Source: Bifidobacterium anseris (GTDB taxonomy: Bacteria; Actinomycetota; Actinomycetes; Actinomycetales; Bifidobacteriaceae). Taken from it: a DNA stretch of 64,000 bases. Where the stretch lies: contig NZ_NMYC01000005.1 in NCBI RefSeq assembly GCF_002860345.1, positions 186,001-250,000 of the forward strand, written 5' to 3'. Below are positions 26,774 through 34,803 of the stretch, in pieces. The translations under genes were made by a program, and so were the position numbers. The notes beneath the pieces are model-generated. The model searched no databases. It saw nothing but the letters and a program-made list of their open reading frames with translations, and was not told the DNA's origin. Each line of letters begins with the position of its first letter. The stretch's first letter is position 1.

Positions 26774-27835
26774 TCAGCGCGTCGTCGAACGTCGTTCGAG
26801 CGTCACCGGAACGATCGTCATGCGCGCCGTCTGCGTCGATTCAGTCTGTGTCGATTCAGTCTGTGTCGATTCAGTCTGCGGCGGCTGCGCGGCGTCATCG
26901 ATCTGCTGCTCGACGTCGTCGGCGATCGCTTGCGCAATCGCCTCGAAATCCTGACGGACGGCGGTCAGCGGCAGCCCCGCGCAGTCGGCGACCGTCGTCC
27001 CGTCATAGGCGACGATCTGCAGATCCTCGGGCACGGCGATGCCGCGCAGCGTCGCCTCCTGCATCGCGAAGGCGGCGGCGAGGTCGGCGCCGACGAAGGC
27101 GTCCATCTGCGGGTGCGCGTCGAAGGCCTCGCGCACGGCGCTGCGCATGCCGTCGATGTCGAACACTTCGCCCGATTCGATGTACGTGTGCGCGATGTCG
27201 GCGTCGTCAAGCCGCTCCTCGAGCGTCTGCACATAGCGCACCGTCGGGAACGTCGTGCCGGTGTCGCCGAGATCGGTGAACTGCCGGCGCGGGCCGCCGA
27301 TGATGACGACGTCGTGCGCGCCGCCGTCCGTCAGCACGTCGGCGACGAGCGCGCCGCCATGACGATGGTCGGAATCGACCTGCGCGATGCGCGCGCCGAG
27401 ATTGCGGTCGAAGGCGACGATCGGTCGGTCGATCGACGACCAATAGTCGGCGTCGTGCGTCGTGTGCGCGGCGACGACGAGCGCGTCGAGGCTACGCTGG
27501 CGCAGCATGTCGACGTACTGCGCCTCGCCGTTCGCCGCGTCGACGGTCGAGCACAGCATCGTGCGCAGTCCGCGTGCGGACAGCTCGCGCTGCAGCTGCG
27601 ACGTGAGCGTCGCGAAGAACGGATGGCGGATCGTCGGGACGATGACGCCAACGATGCCGGTGCGGCCATGGTAGAAGTGGCGGGCGAGCTCGTTGGGGAC
27701 GTAGTTGAGTTCGCGCATCGCCTGCTCGACCTTCGCGCGCATGTCCTGCGACACGTATCCGGTGCCGTTGATGACGAGTGAGACGCTGCTCGCCGAAACC
27801 CCCGCGCGTTTCGCGACGTCGCGCATGCCGACCAT
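26774..27835 (-). CDS. scrR: LacI-family sucrose regulator (ScrR-like)
   Basis: A 353-residue LacI protein: helix-turn-helix MRDVAKRAGVSASSVSLVINGTGYVSQDMRAKVEQAMRELNYVPNELAR, then a sugar-binding domain with SLDALVVAAH, FVGADLAAAFAM and LQIVAYDG. The start at 27835 has a perfect AGGAGG six bases upstream. It diverges from scrP, and three copies of TCGAACCGGTTCGA lie in the 387-bp gap, so it most likely represses scrP/scrT and itself. Close to the C-terminus the chain carries three TQTES-type repeats encoded by a 15-bp tandem repeat. Confidence 0.88.
   Translation of the reverse strand: MVGMRDVAKRAGVSASSVSLVINGTGYVSQDMRAKVEQAMRELNYVPNELARHFYHGRTGIVGVIVPTIRHPFFATLTSQLQRELSARGLRTMLCSTVDAANGEAQYVDMLRQRSLDALVVAAHTTHDADYWSSIDRPIVAFDRNLGARIAQVDSDHRHGGALVADVLTDGGAHDVVIIGGPRRQFTDLGDTGTTFPTVRYVQTLEERLDDADIAHTYIESGEVFDIDGMRSAVREAFDAHPQMDAFVGADLAAAFAMQEATLRGIAVPEDLQIVAYDGTTVADCAGLPLTAVRQDFEAIAQAIADDVEQQIDDAAQPPQTESTQTESTQTESTQTARMTIVPVTLERRSTTR
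26830..26874. repeat. Three tandem 15-bp repeats inside scrR
   Basis: Unit TCTGTGTCGATTCAG (the first copy has one change) codes in frame for the pentapeptide TESTQ on the minus strand. Confidence 0.9.
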
Positions 27836-27947
27836 CCGTGCCTCCTGTCTGTGCTGTGTGTGCTTGTGTGCCGTGTCGTCGTTGATGTCTGTGTTGTTTG
27901 ATCGATGTTGCTGTTCGATTGTCGATGTCGTCGTTCGATCGATGGTG

Positions 27948-27961
27948 TCGAACCGGTTTGA
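27948..27961. promoter_or_regulatory. scrO: ScrR operator 1
   Basis: TCGAACCGGTTTGA, one mismatch from the palindrome TCGAACCGGTTCGA; it lies on the scrR side of the gap. Confidence 0.7.
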
Positions 27962-28044
27962 CGTTATCCATTGTAGATACGACGTGCCGATGGCGCGGCG
28001 ACGTCGCGGCGTCGATCGTCGTCGCGACGTCGCCGCCGCGACTC

Positions 28045-28058
28045 TCGAACCGGTTCGA
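28045..28058. promoter_or_regulatory. scrO: ScrR operator 2
   Basis: A perfect 14-bp palindrome TCGAACCGGTTCGA, just upstream of the scrP -35 box. Confidence 0.75.
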
Positions 28059-28078
28059 CACGCCGATGGGAGCTCGTG

Positions 28079-28132
28079 TTGCGCGACCGCCTCGTCGGTG
28101 CCATAATCAACGGTATCGAACCGGTTCGATAC
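28079..28132 (+). promoter_or_regulatory. scrO: scrP promoter with ScrR operator 3 over the transcription start
   Basis: TTGCGC (28079-28084), a 17-bp spacer and CATAAT (28102-28107) form the promoter. The perfect 20-bp palindrome GTATCGAACCGGTTCGATAC (28113-28132) covers the predicted start point, so a bound repressor would block transcription. Confidence 0.75.
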
Positions 28133-28222
28133 GACACCATCGATCCGGCCCCGGGCTTCGGCCCGACCGATTGATCCCAACGGTGTGATTGACCGACCGT
28201 ATGACTCGACGAGGAGGAACCC

Positions 28223-29746
28223 GTGAAGAACAAAGTACAGCTCATCACTTATGCGAATCGTCTCGGCGATGGCAACCTCGCCTCGCTGACTGACATCCTG
28301 CGCACGCGCTTCGACGGCGTCTACGAAGGCGTGCACATCCTGCCGTTCTTCACGCCCTTCGACGGCGCGGACGCTGGCTTCGACCCGATCGACCACACGA
28401 CGGTGGACCCGCGCCTCGGTGACTGGGATGACGTCGCCGAACTCGCGAAGACGCACGACATCATGGTCGACGCGATCGTCAACCACATGAGTTGGCAGTC
28501 GCGCCAGTTTCAGGACGTGCTCAAGCGCGGTGAGGAATCCGAGTACTACCCGATGTTCCTGACGATGAGCTCGGTGTTCCCGGACGGCGCGACTGAGGAG
28601 GAACTCGCCGGCATCTACCGCCCGCGCCCGGGCCTGCCGTTCACCCACTACAACTTCGCCGGCAAGGCGCGCCTCGTCTGGGTCACGTTCACGCCGCAGC
28701 AGGTGGACATTGACACCGACTCCGACAAGGGCTGGGAATACCTGATGTCGATCTTCGACCAGATGGGCAAGTCGCACGTCAAGTACATCCGCCTCGACGC
28801 CGTCGGCTACGGCGCGAAGGAAGCCGGCACGAGCTGCTTCATGACGCCGAAGACCTTCGAGCTCATCTCGCGCCTGCGTGAGGAGGGCGCCAAGCGCGGC
28901 CTCGAGATCCTCATTGAGGTGCACTCCTATTACAAGAAGCAGGTGGAGATCGCCTCGAAGGTGGATCGCGTCTACGATTTCGCGCTGCCCCCGCTGCTGC
29001 TCCACTCGCTGTTCACCGGCAAGGTCGACGCGCTCGCGCACTGGACCGAGATCCGCCCTAACAACGCCGTCACCGTCCTCGACACGCATGACGGCATCGG
29101 CGTCATCGACATCGGCTCCGACCAGCTCGACCGTTCGCTCAAGGGACTCGTCCCCGACGAGGACGTCGACGCGATGGTCGAGACGATCACCGCGAACACG
29201 CACGGCGAATCGAAGGAGGCGACCGGCGCCGCCGCATCGAACCTCGACCTCTATCAGGTGAACTCCACGTACTACTCCGCGCTCGGCTGCAACGACCAGC
29301 ACTACATCGCCGCGCGCGCCGTGCAGTTCTTCCTGCCGGGAGTGCCGCAGGTGTACTACGTCGGCGCGCTCGCCGGCGAGAACGACATGGCGCTGCTCAA
29401 GCGCACGAACGTCGGCCGCGACATCAACCGCCACTATTACACGACCGCCGAAATCGATGAGAATCTCGAACGTCCGGTCGTCAAGGCGCTTAACGCGCTT
29501 GCGCGCTTCCGCAACGAGCTGCCCGCATTCGACGGCGACTTCGATTACGCGACGGGCGATGATGGCACGACGGTGAGTTTTGCGTGGAACGATGGCGAGA
29601 CGTCGGCGACGCTGACCTTCACGCCGTCGAAGGGCATCGGCGTCGACAACGCGCAGCCGGTGGCGACGCTCGCATGGAAGGACGCCACAGGCGACCACGT
29701 CAGCGATGACCTCATCGCGAACCCGCCGGTCGCGCATACAAACTGA
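28223..29746 (+). CDS. scrP: Sucrose phosphorylase (GH13_18)
   Basis: A 507-residue cytoplasmic enzyme splitting sucrose with phosphate into alpha-glucose 1-phosphate and fructose. Catalytic residues sit exactly at the positions known for the B. adolescentis enzyme: nucleophile Asp192 (YIRLDAVGYGAKE), acid/base Glu232 (LIEVHSYY) and stabiliser Asp290 (DTHDGIGV). Start is GTG 28223 after GAGGAGG. It is followed by the permease gene and faces scrR, the known bifidobacterial sucrose cluster layout. Products feed the fructose-6-phosphate shunt. Confidence 0.97.
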   Translation: MKNKVQLITYANRLGDGNLASLTDILRTRFDGVYEGVHILPFFTPFDGADAGFDPIDHTTVDPRLGDWDDVAELAKTHDIMVDAIVNHMSWQSRQFQDVLKRGEESEYYPMFLTMSSVFPDGATEEELAGIYRPRPGLPFTHYNFAGKARLVWVTFTPQQVDIDTDSDKGWEYLMSIFDQMGKSHVKYIRLDAVGYGAKEAGTSCFMTPKTFELISRLREEGAKRGLEILIEVHSYYKKQVEIASKVDRVYDFALPPLLLHSLFTGKVDALAHWTEIRPNNAVTVLDTHDGIGVIDIGSDQLDRSLKGLVPDEDVDAMVETITANTHGESKEATGAAASNLDLYQVNSTYYSALGCNDQHYIAARAVQFFLPGVPQVYYVGALAGENDMALLKRTNVGRDINRHYYTTAEIDENLERPVVKALNALARFRNELPAFDGDFDYATGDDGTTVSFAWNDGETSATLTFTPSKGIGVDNAQPVATLAWKDATGDHVSDDLIANPPVAHTN

Positions 29747-29789
29747 ACGCGGCGCGCGGACGAACAACGAAACGGAAAAAAGGCAGATC

Positions 29790-31388
29790 ATGGTTGACGA
29801 ACAAGGCACCGGCGGCAAGCCGACAGGCGGCTACATCCGACCGGGCATCGACGACCGGCCCGACTTGGACAAGGCGCTGAGCGCCGAAGACAAGGAGAAC
29901 ATCGCGCGCCTGACCGCGCCGATGCCGAAGAAACGTGCCGCCGAACCCAGCATCGACGACGAACAGACGCAGGGCGTCAAACTTGCCACCGATTCGCAGG
30001 TTCCCGGCTCCGGCATGGCCGCGCTCGCCGCGATCGACACGGCCGTGCCCGACGAGGACTCCGCATTCATGGACATGCGCGACCCGATGGTCTCGGCCGA
30101 CGGCCACCGCCCGACGAAGACGGAAATCGTACGGCTCGGCGTCGGTTTCACCGTCTCCGCGATCGCATGTGCGATCCCGTGGGTCGCACTGAGCACTGTC
30201 ATCCTGCCGCGCGTGTTCGAGCAGATCGACTCCGGCAGCAAGGTGTTCATGCTCGGCCTCGTCAACTCGATCGGCGCATTCGTCGCCCTCGTCGCGAACA
30301 TCGTCTTCGGCACGCTCTCCGACCAGACGCGCTCACGCTTCGGCAAGCGCACGCCGTGGATCGTGCTCGGCGGCCTGATCACCGGCCTGAGCATCGGCGC
30401 GATCGCGTTCACCCGCTCGGAAGCGCTCATCGTGACGCTGTGGTGCCTCGCGCAGATGGGCTACAACATGATGCTCGCGCCGTACGTCGCCGTCATGTCC
30501 GACCGCGTTCCCGACAAGGTGCGCGGCACGATCTCCGGCTTCTACGGTGCCGGCATCGCCGTCGGCCAGACGCTCGGCTCGGTCGTCGGCGCCGCGTTCC
30601 TCACGCACGGCGCATCGGGCATCTTCCAAGCGTGGATGATGGGCCTCGCCATCTTCTCGCTCATCGGCATCTTCGTCGTCGTCGTATGGCCGCGCGAAAA
30701 GTCGAGCAAATACGAAGCCGACGGGGAAAAGATGAGCGCCAAGGTGATCCTGCGCAACTTCCGGCCGCCGCGCAACGCCCCCGACTTCTATTATGCGCTC
30801 GTCGGCCGCACATTGATGATGGGCGGCTACTGGATGATCACGACCTACCAGCTGTACATCGCGCAGGACTACATCTACGCCGGCGACCCGCACGCCACCG
30901 ACAAGGCGGCCGCGATCATCGCGACGATGGGCGTCATCACGCTCGTCGTCTCGCTCATCGCCGCCGTCACAGCCGGACCGATCACCGATCGCATCGGTCG
31001 CCGTAAGCTGCCGGTCGCGCTCGCGAGCTGCCTGTTCGCCGTCGGCGCCGCAATGCCGCTCCTGTTCCGTTCGCCGATGGGCATGTATCTGTTCGCCGCG
31101 ATCGCCGGTCTCGGCTACGGCGTCTACAACGCGATCGATCAGGCGCTCAACGTGGCCGTGCTGCCGAATCCGAAGGAGGCGGGCAAGGATTTGGGCATCC
31201 TCAACCTCGCGAACACGCTTTCGACGGTCATCGGCACGATGATGACATCGATCGTCGTCTCGATCGCGAAATCGGCGATGCACGCGTCGGGAACGCCGGC
31301 GGCCGCCTATGCGTGGGTGTTCGTCGTCGCGATCGTCATCGTGCTCATCGCGGCCGCGCTCATCATGCGCATCCGCAACGTCAAGTGA
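29790..31388 (+). CDS. scrT: MFS sucrose permease (ScrT-like)
   Basis: A 532-residue transporter of the major facilitator superfamily (GPH-like/sugar type) with about 12 membrane helices from residue 115 on. The first 115 residues are polar and carry two short motifs, YIRPGIDDRPDLDKAL and SAFMDMRDPM, which also occur in the paralogue at 33071. Signature loops include GTLSDQTRSRFGKRTPW and PYVAVMSDRVPDKVRGT. It lies 43 bp after scrP and before a strong terminator, so it is in the scrP operon and probably imports sucrose. ATG 29790 is preceded by AAAAGG; the upstream open frame overlaps scrP and is ignored. Confidence 0.85.
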   Translation: MVDEQGTGGKPTGGYIRPGIDDRPDLDKALSAEDKENIARLTAPMPKKRAAEPSIDDEQTQGVKLATDSQVPGSGMAALAAIDTAVPDEDSAFMDMRDPMVSADGHRPTKTEIVRLGVGFTVSAIACAIPWVALSTVILPRVFEQIDSGSKVFMLGLVNSIGAFVALVANIVFGTLSDQTRSRFGKRTPWIVLGGLITGLSIGAIAFTRSEALIVTLWCLAQMGYNMMLAPYVAVMSDRVPDKVRGTISGFYGAGIAVGQTLGSVVGAAFLTHGASGIFQAWMMGLAIFSLIGIFVVVVWPREKSSKYEADGEKMSAKVILRNFRPPRNAPDFYYALVGRTLMMGGYWMITTYQLYIAQDYIYAGDPHATDKAAAIIATMGVITLVVSLIAAVTAGPITDRIGRRKLPVALASCLFAVGAAMPLLFRSPMGMYLFAAIAGLGYGVYNAIDQALNVAVLPNPKEAGKDLGILNLANTLSTVIGTMMTSIVVSIAKSAMHASGTPAAAYAWVFVVAIVIVLIAAALIMRIRNVK

Positions 31389-31414
31389 CGCGTTCCTTTC
31401 ATCATCACATTGCC

Positions 31415-31447
31415 AAGGCCGGCGACGTCCACGTCGCCGGCCTTTTT
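31415..31447 (+). terminator. Rho-independent terminator of the scrPT operon
   Basis: AAGGCCGGCGACGT (31415-31428), a 2-nt loop, its perfect complement (31431-31444), then T's. Confidence 0.92.
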
Positions 31448-31462
31448 CCATATGCGTCGTGC

Positions 31463-31888
31463 TCATTGCGAGAAAAGGCGCACGTATTCGTCGGAGCTCA
31501 TCGAGCGCACGGTGAACCGTTGGAATGCGGCGTGGTCGCGGGTGATGATGAAGTCGATGTGATGGACTTCGGCGGCCGCCCGGACGAGTCCGTCCTCGAA
31601 ATCGGGCTCATCGGAACGGACCGCCAGCGCGCAGAGCTCCTGATTCACCGTCAGCACGACGAACAGGTCGAGGAAGGCCTCGATGTACTGGCGGGTGAGT
31701 GATTCGCCGATGGATTTACAGGCAATGTAATACAGATCCTTCAATGAACCCGGCGTCACGCAGATCGTGGCATGCCCGTGTGCGGCCATCTGCACGATCG
31801 TCGCCGCGGCCTCCGAATGGGGGCGCTCCGGCACCACATAATCGAGCAGGATGTTGGTGTCGAGCAGCAGGCGCGGCGCATTAGGCAT
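31463..31888 (-). CDS. PIN-domain toxin (VapC-like RNase)
   Basis: A 141-residue PIN nuclease. Acidic residues typical of the active site are Asp10 (LLLDTNILLDY), the Asp96/Glu98/Asp99 cluster (PDFEDGLVRAAA) and Asp118 (IITRDHAAF). Such proteins cut tRNA or rRNA. Its start overlaps the upstream antitoxin gene by 8 nt. Unusually the partner is a RelB/DinJ-type rather than an AbrB- or VapB-type antitoxin. Confidence 0.88.
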   Translation of the reverse strand: MPNAPRLLLDTNILLDYVVPERPHSEAAATIVQMAAHGHATICVTPGSLKDLYYIACKSIGESLTRQYIEAFLDLFVVLTVNQELCALAVRSDEPDFEDGLVRAAAEVHHIDFIITRDHAAFQRFTVRSMSSDEYVRLFSQ

Positions 31889-32171
31889 GGCGGTTCCCCA
31901 ACGTTTCGCGCACCTCGTCGTCGGACATCGCCACCAATGCGGTGCCGGAGGGCGTCTGCGCGCGCAGCGACTCCAGTTTCTTCAGCACGATCAGCTTGCG
32001 GGAGCGCCGCGACTCCGACGCATCGTACGCAGGAATCTCGCCGGTGTCGGCGATATGCGCCCACAGGTCGCGGATGACCTGATTCGGCGTCGTCCCGGCC
32101 TCGCAGATCCGCGCATTCGCGATCGCCTTCGTCGTGGCGTCCATGCTTGCGCTGACGGTCGACGTGGCCAT
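31881..32171 (-). CDS. RelB/DinJ-type ribbon-helix-helix antitoxin paired with a PIN toxin
   Basis: A 96-residue protein. Its N-terminal half (TSTVSASMDATTKAIANARICEAGTTPNQVIRDLWAHIADTGEIP) has the RelB/DinJ ribbon-helix-helix pattern. Its C-terminal half is basic, then acidic, the probable toxin-wrapping tail. The start at 32171 is supported by AAAGGA; 13 further codons upstream are open but look non-native. Confidence 0.82.
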   Translation of the reverse strand: MATSTVSASMDATTKAIANARICEAGTTPNQVIRDLWAHIADTGEIPAYDASESRRSRKLIVLKKLESLRAQTPSGTALVAMSDDEVRETLGNRHA

Positions 32172-32431
32172 CGTCGTTCCTTTCGGTCGTTCCTTGGGTA
32201 TATGCACCAATCTATCTACTGTAGATAATTCTACTATCTATAGTGATGTGGCTCAGCGGTATCTGCATTCCCGCTCATGGCTGATCAAAGAAAAGAAAAG
32301 ATAGGAGAGGGGAGCTGACGGGGCGGTCACTGCTGTGTGAGTGCATGTTATCCCATAGTAACCTTGTACCGTACTGACAGCAGCTATACAATAGATGCGT
32401 TCATTTAGTTATTGGTTATATGGAGGCTGTA

Positions 32432-32686
32432 ATGAGTATGACTACGGTGAGTGTGCGCATGGAGGATTCGACAAAGGAGGAATTCTCTGCGATCTGTGAT
32501 CAGATAGGCATGAACATGACGACGGCGTTCAATATTTTCGCCAAGGCGGTGGTGCGTGAGCATGGCATTCCGTTCCCGGTGAGTGCTGATCCGTTCTATG
32601 CTCCCGAGAACATGCGTCATCTGGAACGGTCGATTCGCCAGCTGGAGCAAGGCGACGTGTCCGAGCATGAACTTCGGGAGCCGTGA
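32432..32686 (+). CDS. RelB/DinJ-family antitoxin (partner of the disrupted YoeB)
   Basis: An 84-residue ribbon-helix-helix protein: TTVSVRMEDSTKEEFSAICDQIGMNMTTAFNIFAKAVVREHGIPFPV is a textbook DinJ/RelB N-terminus, followed by a short helical toxin-binding tail. ATG 32432 has GGAGG six bases upstream. The toxin gene starts one base after its stop but holds an amber codon, so this antitoxin may be an orphan. Confidence 0.87.
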   Translation: MSMTTVSVRMEDSTKEEFSAICDQIGMNMTTAFNIFAKAVVREHGIPFPVSADPFYAPENMRHLERSIRQLEQGDVSEHELREP

Positions 32687-32687
32687 C

Positions 32688-32966
32688 ATGCTTAAGGTGT
32701 GGACTGATGAAGCTTGGGAAGATTATCTGTATTGGTAGCATGTCGACAAGAGAATGCTGAAGAAGGTCAATGCCCTCATCAAGGACATCGACCGCAACGG
32801 GATGGCGGATGGACTGGGTATGCCGGAACCGCTGCGGGGAAATCTGTCAGGATACTGGTCACGCCGTATCGACCCGAAAAATCGTCTGGTGTATCGCGTT
32901 GCGGGAAGCGGTCGGTCGTTGCGTCTTGAAATCGTGCAGTGCCGTACTCATTACGGCGATCGATGA
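32688..32966 (+). pseudogene. yoeB: YoeB/Txe-family toxin interrupted by an amber codon
   Basis: From ATG 32688 the frame reads MLKVWTDEAWEDYLYW, then TAG (32736-32738), then HVDKRMLKKVNALIKDI...MPEPLRGNLSGYWSRRIDPKNRLVYRV...CRTHYGDR. This is a YoeB-family chain with a stop where the family usually has Gln (a single C-to-T change from CAG). The catalytic Glu (PEPL), Arg (SRR) and final His-Tyr all lie after the stop. Re-initiation at the in-frame ATG 32754 would give a toxin lacking its first strand and helix. Probably inactive unless the amber codon is read through. Confidence 0.88.
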
Positions 32967-33070
32967 TGGACGTGGCGGATAAGATGACAGCTCGTGCCAT
33001 CCTCATGATTCGTCTGCGCGCACGGCGGTAACGTGGCGTCCACCGCGTGGTCGCGGTTATCGTTGTGCGT

Positions 33071-34639
33071 ATGAACGATCAGTCTCCACAGCAGAATGCG
33101 AACGACGCTGGGCGCCTCGCGCCGCGTCCGTTCCCGAACTCCAACTACATTCGTCCGGGCATCGACGATCGCCCGGACCTCGACAAAGCGCTCACCGACG
33201 AGGACAAGGCGGCCGTCGCGCGTCTCGCCGTGCGCCAGAAGCCGAAGACGCCGCCGGCGGCCGCCGATCAGCCGGAAGTGCAGGCCGCCGCGATGGGTGC
33301 GAGCTCGCCGGTCGGCGGCGCCGATGAGCCGGTGCCCGACCTCGAATCCGCATTCCTCGATATGCGCGATCCGATGGTGGATGCAAACGGCTACCGCCCG
33401 ACGAAGACGCAGGTGCTGCGCATGAAGATCGGCTTCGCATGCACGGCGTTCTTCCTCGCGTTCGCGCTCGCCGCGCTCAACATCACGCTCGTGCCGCAGG
33501 AACTCGACGCCTTGGGCGGTCCGGTCGGCGGCGCAGTCGCGCTGTCGTGGGTGCTCGGCGTCGGCATTCTGTGCTCCTTCGTCGCGACGATCTTCTTCCT
33601 GCCGCTGTCCGACCACACGCGCACGCCCGTCGGCCGCCGCACGCCGTGGTTCGCCGGCGGCGCGCTCATCTGTGGCCTGTTCGCGTTCGCACTGGGCGCG
33701 TGCCATACGCCGGTCGCCGTCGGCATCATCTGGGCGCTGATGCAGATCGGCTTGGCGGCGATGCTGTGCGCGCTGCACGCGTCGATCGGCGAACGTGTGC
33801 CGGACAAGTTCCGTGATGCAGTCGGCACATGGCGCATGGTGGGACTTCTCATCGGCCTCGTGTTCGGCATCTGGTTCGGCGTGTTGATGGCCGACGAGCC
33901 GAGCGCCGGCATGGATCTGTGCGCCGTCGCGCTGCTCGCCGCCGGTGTGCTGGGTCTGCTCGTCGTCCCGCGCGAATCCTCGACCGTCTATTCGCGCGCG
34001 AAGCCGATGAAGACCTCCGATCTGCTCGTCACGCTACGCGTCGGCCATCCGACGGCCGCATGGCGCACGATCTGCCTGACGCGGCTGTTCGCGTCCGCCG
34101 GCGTCATGCTTGCGGTCGCCTACGTTTGGTTCGTCGTGCGGTATCGCGGTGGCGTCAACGCCGGCCTTGATCTGCGCTTGACGATGACGATGGTTGCGCT
34201 TATGGGTCTGCTCGCCTGCGCGATGGCACTGCTCGGCGAAGGCGTCACCGATCTGCTGCGCGCGTCCTTTGACAACGACCGGCTCGTGCTGATGATCGGC
34301 ATCGCGCTGGCAATCGTCGCCGCCGTCGTGCCGCTCGTCAGCTACACGACCGCCGGCCTGTACGTGTTCGCCGGCATCGGTGGTTTCGCCATCCACATGA
34401 TCGATGACGCACTGCAGTCGCTCGCCGTCGCTTCGGTGCCGCAGGTCGACCGCGCCGCCGAATATCTCGCCGTATTCAACACGAGTGCGACGCTCGGCCG
34501 TCTGCTCGGCGTCGTCGTCGGCGGATTCGTCTTCGCCTACGCGGGCGTCTTCTCGAGCGTCTTCCTGTGGGTGGCGCTCATGTTCGCGTTTGCCGGCGCG
34601 TGCGGCGCCGCCTCGATTGTGACGGCCGCGAAGCGCTGA
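33071..34639 (+). CDS. MFS transporter, paralogue of ScrT
   Basis: A 522-residue transporter with the same build as the sucrose permease at 29790: a polar N-terminus with YIRPGIDDRPDLDKAL and SAFLDMRDPM motifs, then 12 membrane helices. Loops PLSDHTRTPVGRRTPW and ASIGERVPDKFRDAVGT align with those of ScrT. Substrate is unknown; a disaccharide is likely by relationship. No Shine-Dalgarno is seen at ATG 33071; a TATCGT element a few bases upstream suggests a leaderless start. It stands alone after the toxin modules. Confidence 0.8.
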   Translation: MNDQSPQQNANDAGRLAPRPFPNSNYIRPGIDDRPDLDKALTDEDKAAVARLAVRQKPKTPPAAADQPEVQAAAMGASSPVGGADEPVPDLESAFLDMRDPMVDANGYRPTKTQVLRMKIGFACTAFFLAFALAALNITLVPQELDALGGPVGGAVALSWVLGVGILCSFVATIFFLPLSDHTRTPVGRRTPWFAGGALICGLFAFALGACHTPVAVGIIWALMQIGLAAMLCALHASIGERVPDKFRDAVGTWRMVGLLIGLVFGIWFGVLMADEPSAGMDLCAVALLAAGVLGLLVVPRESSTVYSRAKPMKTSDLLVTLRVGHPTAAWRTICLTRLFASAGVMLAVAYVWFVVRYRGGVNAGLDLRLTMTMVALMGLLACAMALLGEGVTDLLRASFDNDRLVLMIGIALAIVAAVVPLVSYTTAGLYVFAGIGGFAIHMIDDALQSLAVASVPQVDRAAEYLAVFNTSATLGRLLGVVVGGFVFAYAGVFSSVFLWVALMFAFAGACGAASIVTAAKR

Positions 34640-34803
34640 GATAGGTTGAGATAGGTAAGGCGTTGGCGGGTAAGACGGTGTTCGCTGTGTTCATTGTGCT
34701 GGCATGGCGAACACCGCCGATCATTTTGCGGCATGGTGCTGATGCCCCTGCGAACAGAGCGGCGTCGAAACGTGGGTCGACTTGGCGCTTGCTGCGGCTG
34801 AAG

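Noticed and set aside
26774-29818. A 1014-codon open frame on the minus strand
   Set aside because: Only its last third is the LacI regulator. The rest is the antisense of scrP, with low-complexity Arg/Val/Asp-rich text typical of high-GC shadow frames; the AGGAGG-supported start is at 27835.
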